From NCBI GenBank assembly GCA_041664345.1, contig JBAYKX010000015.1, positions 37,176 through 101,175 on the forward strand: a stretch of DNA of 64,000 nt, in the 5' to 3' direction. Source of the stretch: GWE2-40-63 sp041664345 (lineage in GTDB: Bacteria > Bacteroidota > Bacteroidia > Bacteroidales > SZUA-534). A program made the translations under genes and the position numbers. The notes under the pieces were generated by a model. That model did not search any database, was not told the origin of the DNA, and saw only the letters and a program-made list of their open reading frames with translations. Positions 28,801-38,054 of the stretch are shown here, one piece after another; within the stretch, counting starts at the first letter, position 1; each line of letters opens with the position of its first letter.

Positions 28801-28917
28801 TCTACAACCGATGGCATTATTGACGAAGCCAAACAAAAACTGCAAAATATAGTTGCAGCCGAAAACGAACAGTTTGCACCTGATAAAAACGATGAATCCG
28901 GGCAATTTAAACAGTAA
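25840..28917 (+). CDS. Large exported TPR-repeat protein
   Basis: A 1025-residue protein with a signal peptide (1-24, ending GYSQ) and tetratricopeptide-type helical repeats over nearly its whole length (for example YKTGVELFEKEKFAEAQEFF, DEAVATLSNI, QALEYLETY). No lipobox, enzyme motif or membrane segment. The next gene, an outer-membrane barrel, starts 10 nt later, so the pair are cotranscribed. A periplasmic scaffold working with the barrel is a reasonable inference. The start MAYKILKIS gives the signal peptide. Confidence 0.8.
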   Translation: MAYKILKISLLTLVFISIKIFGYSQTSYSYNQEDVAYKTGVELFEKEKFAEAQEFFNQVVDHYGQEHTDIKADAEYYLALCSIELFNADAEYRIAQFIAKYPESPRTRIAYFEMAVYKYQKSKYGEALYYFDKVWKQNLNKEQLSEFYFKRGYCYFKTDQLEKAAKMFYEILDNNSKYSSPANYFYAYVSYLDKEYETALKGFTKLQEDPVFAPVVPYYVVQIYYLQGKNDQVLEQGKKLLDTPEVKREAEISRLVGEALYSKGQYQQALEYLETYKKKAETYTREDIYQLGYVYYMTQKYDEAVATLSNITNVDDGLTQNAYFHIAGCYLKLEKKDQARMAFEAASKLNFDGEVKEVSMLNYAKLSFELSYSPFNETITAFIDYLTSYPNSIHRDEAYSYLVKVYLTSKNYKEALASLEKISTKSPEMMLAHQKVAYFRGLELFNNLQFSEALAAFEVSLMVKTFDKQMRSLAIYWKGEALYRLEQFDMAAESFNQFLLTPGAYLLPEYNNSYYNMGYCYFKQKQYTQAINWFRKYTDLGLSTNEQKRGDAFIRIADSYFVSRQYADAVEYYGKAVDAGTFDVEYALFQQGFSYGLAGQHQNKVTTLTQLLTQKPQSNYGADALFERGRSFVSLDSSAAAISDFSLLLTTYPSSSYKVKSLLQLGLLYYGNNEYELALQNYKQVVTEYPGTDEANDAMLGIKNIYVDLNKVDSYFAFAKEHGGSENISMNEKDSLTYLAAEKIYMTGNWQLSKDMFSNYLNKFQNGRFALNSHFYRADCYQKAQITDSALIDYTLVIEKQKNIFTEQSLLAAATILEQKHNDEMAYQLYSQLENQAEVKFNLLLARKGQMHAAFRLKNFSLAVDAARKLLITDKISEEESREARLILGKSYQNQSLLDLAIVQYRILALDVTNKEGAEGKYRVAEILFNQTKPDESESTILEFIEMGTPHQYWLAKSFIMLSEIYWKKNDGFQAKANLMSVIDNYGSTTDGIIDEAKQKLQNIVAAENEQFAPDKNDESGQFKQ

Positions 28918-28927
28918 AATTAAAAAG

Positions 28928-30607
28928 ATGAAAAAAAACACGAAAATACTTTCCCTTATATTCTTAGTGGCAACATTTCCATCTCTTGCACAAGAACAGC
29001 CAGTAAAACAGGAAGTTAAAGTAGTTAAAGCTTATGAACCAGTCATTAATGATGCGTTTAAAATAAGTGAACTTCCAAAAATTAATGATACACTCAAAAT
29101 TAGCACTTCATTCCAATATGAAATCCTTCCCGTTCAGCATAAAACATCATTTGTGCCAGTGCCAATAAAACCAGCCAGACTTGTAAGCGAGCCATTGTCA
29201 AAACATTATTACGGCTATGCAAAAGCAGGTTTTGGTTCTTATCTTTCGCCACTTTTTCAAGTATATGCTGGAAGCAACCGATCGGAAAATTGGAATTGGA
29301 ATACCTATTTCAACTACAATTCAACCAATGGAAAAGTAAAAAACGAAGCGAATGAAAAAGTGTATGCCGGATTATCTGACTTAAGCGTTTCTGCTGATGG
29401 TTCACGGTTCTTAAAAAACAGTAAAGTATTGAATGGAAGTGCTTCCTATCAAAACCTTATCAATTATTATTATGGTTATAACCCCGAATCAGTTGCTGAA
29501 AATAATATTCAAGCCCCTTTGTTAAAAGATTCAATCGAAAATCAGGTTATCAATCTTTTCAATGCCAATTTAGGAATATCAACCAATTATATAGATTCAT
29601 CCCATGTAAATTATCAAATTGATGCCAATTGGCAAACTCTTTCGGCCAAAGATGGAATTGATGAAAATTACATGAAAATAAAGACCCGTTTCAATTACTT
29701 TTTCGAAAAAGAGTTTATTGGTGCTGATATTGATCTTATTTATATTGCAAATCATGGTCTTCAAGATACTACCAATGCCGCCATTTTCAAATTCAGTCCA
29801 TGGGTAGGTGCTTTTGGCAACAAATGGCGAATTGTGGCTGGTGTAAATACTTTCTTCGATCAAGCCAATGAAGAATATCATTTCTACCCCAAAATAAGTA
29901 TGCATTACAACATCATTGAATATTTTTTGATTCCTTATTTGGAATTCGATGGAAGCTTTCAAGAGAATAGTTATGCTGATATTTATAAAATGAACCCTTT
30001 TGTCAGACAGACATTAAGTGTTAAGCCATTAGACACTAAAATTAACCTTACATTTGGTTTCCGGGGTAATATAAGCTCCAAAGTAGCTTTCAATATCAAA
30101 GTGAATTATGCCGAAATCAGCAACCAGTATTTTTTTGTGACAGATACTACTACTGAGTTGCAAAACAAATTGGAAACAGTTACCGACAATATTTCGCGCT
30201 TCCGGTTCTTGGGCGAGTTATCATACAAAACAAATGAAAAACTATGGCTATCGCTGAAAGCAAACTACTATGAATATCAGATGGAAAGCCAGCTCAAACC
30301 TTGGCACATGCCAAATTATAACCTTAGTTTTAACGTACGGTATAAACTGCAGCAAAAAATTATTTTAGATGCCAATCTCTTTGGAATAGGTACACGATAC
30401 GCCAGGGAATTCGATCAAAATTCATTGCTCGTAGCCAAAGAATTACAGGGTATCATCGACTTAAATTTGGGAGTAGAATACAGGTTTTCAAAACGTCTTT
30501 CGGCTTTTGTAAACTTCAACAATATTAGTGCGGTAAAGTATTATCAGTGGAACAATTACCCAACTCAACAATTTAATTTGATGGCTGGAGCAACCTACTC
30601 GTTTTAA
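28928..30607 (+). CDS. Outer-membrane beta-barrel protein partnered with the TPR protein
   Basis: A 559-residue protein with a signal peptide (MKKNTKILSLIFLVATFPSLAQ), then a short segment KVVKAYEPVINDAFKISELPKIND that is characteristic of a Bacteroidota group whose N-terminus precedes a barrel, and many amphipathic strands ending in aromatic F (AGATYSF). The ATG at 28928 is chosen because an upstream in-frame start (28853) would overlap the TPR gene and hide the signal peptide. It resembles TonB-dependent receptor-type barrels without a plug domain. Function unknown. Confidence 0.72.
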   Translation: MKKNTKILSLIFLVATFPSLAQEQPVKQEVKVVKAYEPVINDAFKISELPKINDTLKISTSFQYEILPVQHKTSFVPVPIKPARLVSEPLSKHYYGYAKAGFGSYLSPLFQVYAGSNRSENWNWNTYFNYNSTNGKVKNEANEKVYAGLSDLSVSADGSRFLKNSKVLNGSASYQNLINYYYGYNPESVAENNIQAPLLKDSIENQVINLFNANLGISTNYIDSSHVNYQIDANWQTLSAKDGIDENYMKIKTRFNYFFEKEFIGADIDLIYIANHGLQDTTNAAIFKFSPWVGAFGNKWRIVAGVNTFFDQANEEYHFYPKISMHYNIIEYFLIPYLEFDGSFQENSYADIYKMNPFVRQTLSVKPLDTKINLTFGFRGNISSKVAFNIKVNYAEISNQYFFVTDTTTELQNKLETVTDNISRFRFLGELSYKTNEKLWLSLKANYYEYQMESQLKPWHMPNYNLSFNVRYKLQQKIILDANLFGIGTRYAREFDQNSLLVAKELQGIIDLNLGVEYRFSKRLSAFVNFNNISAVKYYQWNNYPTQQFNLMAGATYSF

Positions 30608-30764
30608 ATACAAATGTTTACATCTTGTTAAAAACTACATGAATTTAGGCATTGTTTTAAGCCTTTTAAACCTTTGAAAATACTATATTTGTTTGCTTGT
30701 GCCAAAAAAAGTTTGGTACATTTATTTATTTGATATTTAGAAAGTTATAATTAATCAATACACC

Positions 30765-32726
30765 ATGAGCGATCAAGAAAAAAGCAAGAAAAAGGCAAAT
30801 AGTTATGGAGCCGATAGCATTCAGGTTTTAGAAGGGTTAGAAGCAGTACGTAAACGCCCGTCGATGTATATTGGCGATACAGGTGTTAAAGGGTTGCATC
30901 ATTTGGTGTATGAAGTGGTTGACAATTCAATTGATGAAGCTTTAGCCGGTCATTGTTCAAATATCGAGGTTTTCATTAATGAAGATAACTCAGTCACCGT
31001 AACCGATGATGGACGTGGAATCCCCACTGAAATGCATCAGGGTGAAGGAAAATCGGCTCTTGAGGTTGTTATGACAGTACTTCATGCAGGTGGAAAGTTC
31101 GATAAAGATTCATATAAAGTGTCCGGTGGGTTGCATGGCGTTGGGGTATCGTGCGTTAATGCACTTTCAACCTATCTAAAAGCCGAAATATACCGCGATG
31201 GTAAAATAGTTATGCAGGAATACTCTTGTGGTGTTCCACAAGGCGATGTTAAAGAAATTGGCAATTCTGATAAAACGGGAACCCATATTACTTTTAAACC
31301 CGATGGTACTATTTTTACAACGGTTGAGTACAGTTTTGATATTATTGCAGCCCGGTTGCGCGAGTTAGCCTATTTGAACCGGGGAATTGTTTTAACTATT
31401 ACCGATAAAAGGGAGCTGGATACAGAAGGTAATTTTACAAAAGAAACGTTTCATTCCGAAGAAGGATTGGTTGAATTTGTAAATTATTTGGACGGTGCCC
31501 GGGAAAAAATAATTGATAAGGCCATTCATATCAGTACCGAAAAAAATGATGTTCCGGTTGAAATTGCCATGCATTATAACAACTCCTTCACCGAAAATAT
31601 TCATTCGTATGTAAATAATATAAATACCATTGAAGGAGGAACTCATTTAACCGGATTTCGCCGTGGTTTAACCCGAACATTAAAAACTTTTGCTGAAAAA
31701 TCGGGTTTATTGGCAAAACTCAAATTTGACATAAGTGGTGATGATTTCCGTGAAGGTCTTACAGCAGTAATTTCAGTAAAAGTACAGGAACCTCAGTTCG
31801 AAGGACAAACCAAAACAAAATTGGGAAATTCCGACATCAGTTTAGTCGTCGATCAGGCGGTAAGTACCATGTTAACCAATTATTTAGAAGAAAACCCAAA
31901 AGATGCACGTTCCATTGTAATGAAAGTTATCCTTGCTGCACAGGCTCGTCATGCCGCCCGTAAAGCAAGGGAACTGGTACAGCGCAAATCAGTAATGGTT
32001 GGCAGTGGACTTCCCGGTAAATTGGCCGACTGTTCCGATAAAGATCCCGCACTTTGTGAAGTGTATTTGGTAGAGGGTGATTCCGCAGGTGGTACAGCAA
32101 AGCAAGGCCGTGACCGGAAATTTCAGGCAATATTGCCTCTTAGAGGTAAAATATTGAATGTTGAAAAGGCCATGCCGTATAAAGTTTTTGAAAGCGAAGA
32201 AATAAAAAATATATTCACAGCTCTTGGAATTACCATTGGTACCGATGAAGATAGTAAAGGACTGAACTTAGATAAGCTTCGCTACCATAAAGTAATTATT
32301 ATGACTGATGCTGACGTGGATGGTAGTCACATTTCAACGCTTATTATGACCTTCTTTTTCCGATTCATGACTGATTTGATTAAAAACGGGTATGTGTATA
32401 TTGCTACTCCACCGCTTTATCTGATCAAGAAAGGGAAAAATCAACAATATTGCTGGAATGAAGAGCAAAGACAAGCTCTGGTTGAAGAATGGGGAGGAGG
32501 AAATGAAGGAGGGTTGCACATTCAACGGTATAAAGGTTTGGGTGAAATGAATGCCGAACAATTGTGGGATACTACTATGAATCCGGAAAATAGGACTTTA
32601 CGGCAGATTACAATTGAGAACGCTGCTGAAGCGGATCATATTTTCTCCATGTTAATGGGTGATGATGTGCCACCACGTCGTGAATTTATTGAAAAACATG
32701 CAAAGTATGCTAAGATTGATGCATAA
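30765..32726 (+). CDS. gyrB: DNA gyrase subunit B
   Basis: A 653-residue ATPase subunit of gyrase, which introduces negative supercoils. Visible: GHKL ATPase motifs (VVDNSIDEALAG, TDDGRGIP, GGLHGVG), transducer lysine region (QTKTKLG), and the TOPRIM domain (EGDSAGGTAKQGRDR, DADVDGSH). EGDSAGG with KQGRDR marks GyrB rather than ParE. Length equals other Bacteroidota GyrB proteins, which lack the long insert of E. coli. It is followed by a strong terminator. A -7-like TATATTTG is at 30684-30691, but its -33 partner is weak. Confidence 0.97.
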   Translation: MSDQEKSKKKANSYGADSIQVLEGLEAVRKRPSMYIGDTGVKGLHHLVYEVVDNSIDEALAGHCSNIEVFINEDNSVTVTDDGRGIPTEMHQGEGKSALEVVMTVLHAGGKFDKDSYKVSGGLHGVGVSCVNALSTYLKAEIYRDGKIVMQEYSCGVPQGDVKEIGNSDKTGTHITFKPDGTIFTTVEYSFDIIAARLRELAYLNRGIVLTITDKRELDTEGNFTKETFHSEEGLVEFVNYLDGAREKIIDKAIHISTEKNDVPVEIAMHYNNSFTENIHSYVNNINTIEGGTHLTGFRRGLTRTLKTFAEKSGLLAKLKFDISGDDFREGLTAVISVKVQEPQFEGQTKTKLGNSDISLVVDQAVSTMLTNYLEENPKDARSIVMKVILAAQARHAARKARELVQRKSVMVGSGLPGKLADCSDKDPALCEVYLVEGDSAGGTAKQGRDRKFQAILPLRGKILNVEKAMPYKVFESEEIKNIFTALGITIGTDEDSKGLNLDKLRYHKVIIMTDADVDGSHISTLIMTFFFRFMTDLIKNGYVYIATPPLYLIKKGKNQQYCWNEEQRQALVEEWGGGNEGGLHIQRYKGLGEMNAEQLWDTTMNPENRTLRQITIENAAEADHIFSMLMGDDVPPRREFIEKHAKYAKIDA

Positions 32727-32770
32727 TTAACAAAATTTTATATTAAAAAAACTAAAGTTCGCTATTATAA

Positions 32771-32804
32771 AAGGCTCAATATCAAATTGATATTGAGCCT
32801 TATT
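32771..32804 (+). terminator. Terminator of gyrB
   Basis: A near-perfect hairpin with 15-bp arms (AAGGCTCAATATCAA and its complement) around one base, followed by TATTTTTTAT, 45 nt after the gyrB stop. Confidence 0.88.
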
Positions 32805-32929
32805 TTTTATCTTCTGGTTCCCTCTATGAATCAAGCAACAATTTTTTGTAACCCAGCATCTTACTTTTCGTAAATGTGTTTTTAGTATTTGGTTTAGTAA
32901 ATCCCAACTTTAATATTTTTAAAAATTGC

Positions 32930-34549
32930 ATGGTTAATAATTTAACGATTAATCCTTATAATTTCAATCTTGAACAAGATTGGAATGTTATATTCTTTTC
33001 AAAAAATGGCCAATTTAAATCTACTCAAGAGAAACTATTTGTTGCCCAAACTCAAGAAGAAAATCAGTTATTCTATTATTACCCAAGCAACCTAAATGAT
33101 TTATTAACCCTTCTTAAAAGCCAAAACCCTTTTACCATAGTAAACATTGGAACCGCTGACTATTCAACTCTTGAATTGGAAGACCTTTTAGCCACTTTAA
33201 CAAATCAACAAAATTCAATTCCTTTATATATAATTCTTTGGACATCGGCTAATAGTAATCCCATCAATAGTAAATCTATTAATGGACATCGGTTTAATGA
33301 TATAAGAAGTGATTCCGAATTAGAGGCCAATTACAACTGGGTATTGCAAGTATCCATAAAGAATCAATTATCAATAATTAAACAGAATACGCTTAATCCA
33401 CCCATAAAATCAAGATTGCGCATAATTCCAAATCGAATCTCTTTTCGAAAAAAACTTAAAGAACTTGTTTCTCCAACTAACTCTAAAAAAAATCGAATTA
33501 GTCTAAATTATATTGATTATGAAAAACAACGACATGAAATTGAATTAAGAAATGCTGAACTGGAGAAAGCCTTTAAGAAGTCAAGCATAAACCATATTAA
33601 GCTACAAAAAATATTATATCAAAGCGAATTACAAAAAAAAGAGTTAGCCACTGTATTAAATGAAATACGGCAAAAAAATGAAGAACTACTGGCACAAAAT
33701 GAAGAAATGACCGCACAACGCGATCAAATTGAGCAACAAAATGAGGAAATTCAGGCTCAACGCGACGTTGCATTAAAACAACAAGAAGAAATTAGGGACA
33801 ATTTAATGTATGCACGTCGCATACAACAGGCTCTTTTACCACCTGCGGATCTCATCAATCAGCTGCTTCCAAATCATTTTATATTAAACAGGCCTAAAGA
33901 TATTGTAAGTGGCGATTTTTATTGGATTTCGCAAAACCGCTTTAAAACGGTTATTGCAGTTGCTGATTGCACTGGCCACGGCATTTCTGGTGCTATGATG
34001 AGCATGTTAGGTACGGCTTTTTTAAACGAAATAATAAATAAAAACGATATCACCAATTCATCGCAAATTCTGGAACAATTACGCGAACGGGTAATAACAT
34101 CGCTTCATCAGGAAATATCCAACAACATAGAATATTCACGCGATGGAATGGATATTGCTGTTTGCATTATAGATATTGTTGATAATACCTTGGAGTATTC
34201 AGGTGCTAATAATTCCCTCTATTTAATCCGTGAAAATGAATTAATTGAACTTAAGGCCGATAAAATGCCGATTGGGATACATGAATTCGGCTCTATTCCA
34301 TTTACAACCCACAAAATTGAATTAAAATCAGGCGATTCTATTTATATTTTTTCGGACGGTTTTCCTGACCAATTTGGAGGAAATAATGGAAAAAAACTCA
34401 AGTATTCAAAGTTCAAAGAAATACTTCAAAGCCTAGAATTTGTTGACATTGATAAAAGAGAAGTAGCATTAAATCAGTTCTTTAACGCTTGGAAGGGTGA
34501 TTTAGAGCAAATTGATGATGTATTAGTAGTTGGATTTAAAATTGCTTAA
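32930..34549 (+). CDS. SpoIIE/PP2C-type serine phosphatase with N-terminal unknown domain
   Basis: A 539-residue cytosolic phosphatase. The N-terminal 180 residues are unrecognised, residues about 195-290 form a long coiled coil rich in E/Q/N (repeats of the type QNEEI, AQRDQIEQ), and the C-terminal 230 residues form the SpoIIE phosphatase domain with metal-site motifs SGDFYW, ADCTGHGISGAMMSM and SDGFPDQFGG. The ATG at 32930 is preferred to a GTG at 32876. The next gene encodes a second phosphatase with the same catalytic domain, and a SiaB/SiaC-type pair faces them, so it probably dephosphorylates a SiaC-like partner. Confidence 0.82.
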   Translation: MVNNLTINPYNFNLEQDWNVIFFSKNGQFKSTQEKLFVAQTQEENQLFYYYPSNLNDLLTLLKSQNPFTIVNIGTADYSTLELEDLLATLTNQQNSIPLYIILWTSANSNPINSKSINGHRFNDIRSDSELEANYNWVLQVSIKNQLSIIKQNTLNPPIKSRLRIIPNRISFRKKLKELVSPTNSKKNRISLNYIDYEKQRHEIELRNAELEKAFKKSSINHIKLQKILYQSELQKKELATVLNEIRQKNEELLAQNEEMTAQRDQIEQQNEEIQAQRDVALKQQEEIRDNLMYARRIQQALLPPADLINQLLPNHFILNRPKDIVSGDFYWISQNRFKTVIAVADCTGHGISGAMMSMLGTAFLNEIINKNDITNSSQILEQLRERVITSLHQEISNNIEYSRDGMDIAVCIIDIVDNTLEYSGANNSLYLIRENELIELKADKMPIGIHEFGSIPFTTHKIELKSGDSIYIFSDGFPDQFGGNNGKKLKYSKFKEILQSLEFVDIDKREVALNQFFNAWKGDLEQIDDVLVVGFKIA

Positions 34550-34655
34550 CCTTTTTCACCTATATGCATATTGTCATAATTTAAATTGTTTTTAATTTGT
34601 ACTTTAACTGCATATCTTTATTTTAAAACCAAAGAGCAACTAACAGGTAATTACT

Positions 34656-36437
34656 ATGAAAAAGAAAGAAAATCGAATCAAACATCAAATTGCTTTATTT
34701 TTTGTTGCCTTGTTTTTTTCCATTACAATAAATCAGGCTATGGGACAAAAAAAACAATTACCCGATGATGTTAAAATTCAGATAGACAATTTTAAAGTAA
34801 ACGCAATAAAGAACAGAAACGTAGGCAATGATAATGCTGCAGCAACCTATTTGAATAAAATAGCTTATTTATATTGGGAATACTTTTTTTACCAAGAAGC
34901 CATAGCTGGTTTTGAAGAAGTTCTTACCATAAACCAAGACATGGGAAACACTTCAGGCGAGCAAAAAATATTAGATAATTTGGCTTTTGTTTACTCTGAT
35001 ATGGAAAGATATGATAAATCCATTGAGTTTTTTAAAAAGAGCTTGGATCTATTAAAAGTAAAGGGTGACAATCAAAAAATGGCCGAATGTTTAAGCAATT
35101 TGGTATTGGCACTTAATAGTAATGGACAATACAATGAAGCTATTGAATATGCTACTCAAGGGCTTGAAATGAGCAAAAACATGAATCAATTAAAGCTCAT
35201 GCGTTCTTTTTATGGATCGTTGTATCAGAGTTTCGACAAAAAAGGTGAGAAAGAAAAAGCCATGGAGTACTTTGAATTATATTCTTCTATTGACAAGCAC
35301 CTTCAACAAAAAACTTTCGATGAGCAACAAAGACTGAGTCAGGATAAAATTCTACAAGTTGAAGCAGAGAAATATGAAACTCAGCAAGTGTTAAATAAAA
35401 CAAAAGATACACTTAAAGAAGTTGAACTAATTACCCGGGAGAAAGAATTAGAAATAAATTTATTGAACAGTGAAAAAGCGGTTCAAGAATTAACTATCAA
35501 ACAGCACGAAGTTAAAAGTAAAGCAGAGCGAAGGCTTCGTTATTTTCTAATTTCAATATTTATATTTGTTTGCATTTTTTCGTTTCTTATTTATTTACAG
35601 ATGAGACAAAAAAAACTGGCAAATGCTAAACTTAAGCAACTGAATATCGAAATAGAGAAAAAAAACAAACAAATCTTAGACAGTATAAATTATGCCAGTC
35701 ACATTCAGGAAGCAATTCTACCTTATGAAGAGAAGATGAAAGAAGATTTACCTGAATCGTTTGTGTTTTATAAACCCAGAGATATTGTAAGTGGAGATTT
35801 TTACTGGCACTCACGCCAAGGCGATAAAGTCTTTATTGCAGCCATTGATTGCACTGGACATGGTGTACCCGGGGCATTTATGAGTATGATAGGCAACACC
35901 CTTTTGAATGAAATTGTAAATGAAAAAAAGATTTTTGAACCTTCAGAAATACTCAGTCAATTAAATAAAAAAGTTATTTTAACATTAAATCAAGATAACA
36001 AGGAAAAAGAAAGCTTTAGCGAAGATGGTATGGACATAACGTTTTGCTGCTTTGATAAAAAGAATAAAGTCCTTCAAATTGCATTGGCAAACCATTCAGC
36101 ATGCATAATACAAGAAAATAAAGCACGGGTAATTGAAGGTGACATTTTCAGTATTGGCGGCAACGTAGGTATTAGTGATGTATCATTTAACACACATACT
36201 ATACCTCTAACAATTGAAACCACTATTTATATGTTTTCCGATGGTTATCAAGACCAATTTGGAGTGGTTAATAATCAAAAATACATGGCTCCCCGATTTA
36301 TTGAATATCTACAAACACTCCAAAACTTTCCATTTAACAGTCATAAAATGCGCTTAGAGCAGGAATATAATCATTGGAAAGGTGCCAGTAGGCAAATTGA
36401 TGATGTTTTGGTAATAGGGGCAAGAATCAAAGTTTAA
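34656..36437 (+). CDS. Membrane-bound TPR-SpoIIE serine phosphatase
   Basis: A 593-residue protein: signal or anchor sequence (1-30), periplasmic TPR repeats (about 50-210, for example DKSIEFFKKSLDLLK and NEAIEYATQGLEM), a coiled coil, a membrane segment near 290-310 (FLISIFIFVCIFSFLIYL), and a cytosolic SpoIIE domain (SGDFYWHS, DCTGHGVPGAFMSM, SDGYQDQFG). This layout lets an extracytoplasmic signal control the phosphatase. It belongs with the preceding soluble phosphatase and the convergent SiaB/SiaC genes as one partner-switch locus. Regulator and output unknown. Confidence 0.85.
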   Translation: MKKKENRIKHQIALFFVALFFSITINQAMGQKKQLPDDVKIQIDNFKVNAIKNRNVGNDNAAATYLNKIAYLYWEYFFYQEAIAGFEEVLTINQDMGNTSGEQKILDNLAFVYSDMERYDKSIEFFKKSLDLLKVKGDNQKMAECLSNLVLALNSNGQYNEAIEYATQGLEMSKNMNQLKLMRSFYGSLYQSFDKKGEKEKAMEYFELYSSIDKHLQQKTFDEQQRLSQDKILQVEAEKYETQQVLNKTKDTLKEVELITREKELEINLLNSEKAVQELTIKQHEVKSKAERRLRYFLISIFIFVCIFSFLIYLQMRQKKLANAKLKQLNIEIEKKNKQILDSINYASHIQEAILPYEEKMKEDLPESFVFYKPRDIVSGDFYWHSRQGDKVFIAAIDCTGHGVPGAFMSMIGNTLLNEIVNEKKIFEPSEILSQLNKKVILTLNQDNKEKESFSEDGMDITFCCFDKKNKVLQIALANHSACIIQENKARVIEGDIFSIGGNVGISDVSFNTHTIPLTIETTIYMFSDGYQDQFGVVNNQKYMAPRFIEYLQTLQNFPFNSHKMRLEQEYNHWKGASRQIDDVLVIGARIKV

Positions 36438-36473
36438 TAATACAGTCACCTTATTAAAATTGATCCAAAGTCA

Positions 36474-36851
36474 TTAATCATCGTAAGGAATCAATTCAAT
36501 TTTGGCTTTTATCAGCTTTGCAAACCTAATTCCCGATGCCATTATATCCGCATCTTCGCGGTAATAGTGCCAATTAATTTTTACGGATATTTTCTCGGAA
36601 ATTTGCTGTAACAAAATAAGTAGCTTTGTTATTTGTTTTGCAGATGCGGTATTGAAGTATTCGAGTTTAAATTTAAAAGCGATACTTGCATTTGGAATTT
36701 TACTATAATCATTTAGCCAATTCAGTATCGGTAAATAGAATTCTACCGCATTTTCTGGCAATGAACGTCCTTCAATTAAAAATTCTCTATTATCTGCATC
36801 TAGCAAAACTTTAGGAGTATCTTCAGTATGATCAAAAAATAGTTTTTCCAT
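36474..36851 (-). CDS. siaC: SiaC-family regulatory phosphoprotein (DUF1987)
   Basis: A 125-residue STAS-like protein with the conserved segments NREFLIEGRSLPENA (serine S30 region), VEFYLPILNWLNDY and KLEYFNTASAKQI, including the threonine/serine patch (NTASAK) that SiaB phosphorylates in Pseudomonas. It starts 5 nt after the kinase gene stop and is cotranscribed with it. In P. aeruginosa, unphosphorylated SiaC activates the diguanylate cyclase SiaD. No SiaD is seen here, so the output protein must be elsewhere or different. Confidence 0.85.
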   Translation of the reverse strand: MEKLFFDHTEDTPKVLLDADNREFLIEGRSLPENAVEFYLPILNWLNDYSKIPNASIAFKFKLEYFNTASAKQITKLLILLQQISEKISVKINWHYYREDADIMASGIRFAKLIKAKIELIPYDD

Positions 36852-36856
36852 GAAAA

Positions 36857-37981
36857 TTAATCTACAACTGTTTGAAGAACAAAAAAACTAAATTCTTCGT
36901 TAAAATCGGTTATTTCGTAGCTAATTATTCTATTAGTTTTTAACCGGAGCTCAATAAGTCCCAGTCCGGCCTCTTTACTACTATCAATTTGAAAATTAAA
37001 AAGGCTTTTCTCATAAAAATCATTCAAATCATCTACTGATAATGAATTCACATAAGCTATCTTTCTTTTTAATTCATCTACCTCAGAAAGATTTATATAA
37101 TTGCCTGTATTTAATTGATAACTCTCTTTATTCTGATTAATAAAAAATATTCCTGGGTTCTGGCCACTAATTTTTGCATTTGCTCCATGCTTTACAATGT
37201 TTTGAAGCATTTCAACCATTATATTGAACACCTTTTTTTTCAAATTTAAATTATGCTCCATCATTTGGCTTTCCATAATGGATAAAAGATTTAGCAGGCT
37301 GTCCTGATTAAATATACCATTAAAGATAAGTACAATATCCTCTTCGTTTAAAATCCGGTGTATCTCTTTAACGCTTTTGAGGGTTTCGGTTCCTTGTTGA
37401 ATCGAAGACAAATTATTGCCGGTATTTTGCGAAATTTCTGTATTCAAATAGAAATAAGAATAATTCTCATTCAAGTCAACAAAATCAAATACTAATTTAT
37501 TTCCTGATTTTCTGGCCATCTCAATTAAACCCAAACCAGCACCCCCTTTATTGGAAATAATGTTATCGTTAAGAACATTTTTATAGTATTGCTTCAATTC
37601 TTCTTCGTCCAGACTATTTATCTTATTTAGCTGAGCTGTCAGGTTTGGAATGTTTTTCTTTAGAATTGGATTACCGGTAGTAATGTAATATCTACTATTC
37701 ACATCCTGAATAATAAATATACCCGTTTCATTTACATAGGCTTCATCTTCAGTTTCCTGATGCCGGGTTATATTCTGTAACCCTTCTACCATAATAGTAA
37801 AAACCCTCTTTTTAGTCTTTGAATCTTCCCCTTGCTTATCAAGATTTGATTCCGTTAATGAAAGGATACCATCCGTAATGTTTTGACTAAACACACCGCG
37901 ATAAATATAACTCAGGTTCTCCTTTTGCATTCCTTCAAATAACCTGAATGCAAAGCTATTTTTTGTTTTCTGACTATTCAT
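36857..37981 (-). CDS. siaB: Tandem-duplicated SiaB-like protein kinase (two domains)
   Basis: A 374-residue protein with two copies of the SiaB domain (DUF6272). Both keep the GHKL N-box (E66-N70-H74 in VEGLQNITRH; E257-N261-H265 in VEMLQNIVKH) and G-box (GGAGLGL at 146-152; KEAGLGL at 336-342). The copies share FNIMVE-type strands, a GNY/TTGN loop and the DFVDLNENYSYFYLN/DFNEEFSFFVLQ end, but are diverged. Usual SiaB proteins have one domain of about 180 residues. It would phosphorylate SiaC. Both sites look intact, so it may act as a built-in dimer. Confidence 0.85.
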   Translation of the reverse strand: MNSQKTKNSFAFRLFEGMQKENLSYIYRGVFSQNITDGILSLTESNLDKQGEDSKTKKRVFTIMVEGLQNITRHQETEDEAYVNETGIFIIQDVNSRYYITTGNPILKKNIPNLTAQLNKINSLDEEELKQYYKNVLNDNIISNKGGAGLGLIEMARKSGNKLVFDFVDLNENYSYFYLNTEISQNTGNNLSSIQQGTETLKSVKEIHRILNEEDIVLIFNGIFNQDSLLNLLSIMESQMMEHNLNLKKKVFNIMVEMLQNIVKHGANAKISGQNPGIFFINQNKESYQLNTGNYINLSEVDELKRKIAYVNSLSVDDLNDFYEKSLFNFQIDSSKEAGLGLIELRLKTNRIISYEITDFNEEFSFFVLQTVVD

Positions 37982-38054
37982 CTATTTTGTAATCCCTTTT
38001 GGATAAATAAATATAAGGCTTTCTTTCTTATTATCAAATATAATTAATATTCTA

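Noticed and set aside
25840..28917. SprE/PorW-type T9SS lipoprotein
   Set aside because: The TPR layout suggested it, but there is no lipobox and the size and neighbour do not fit.
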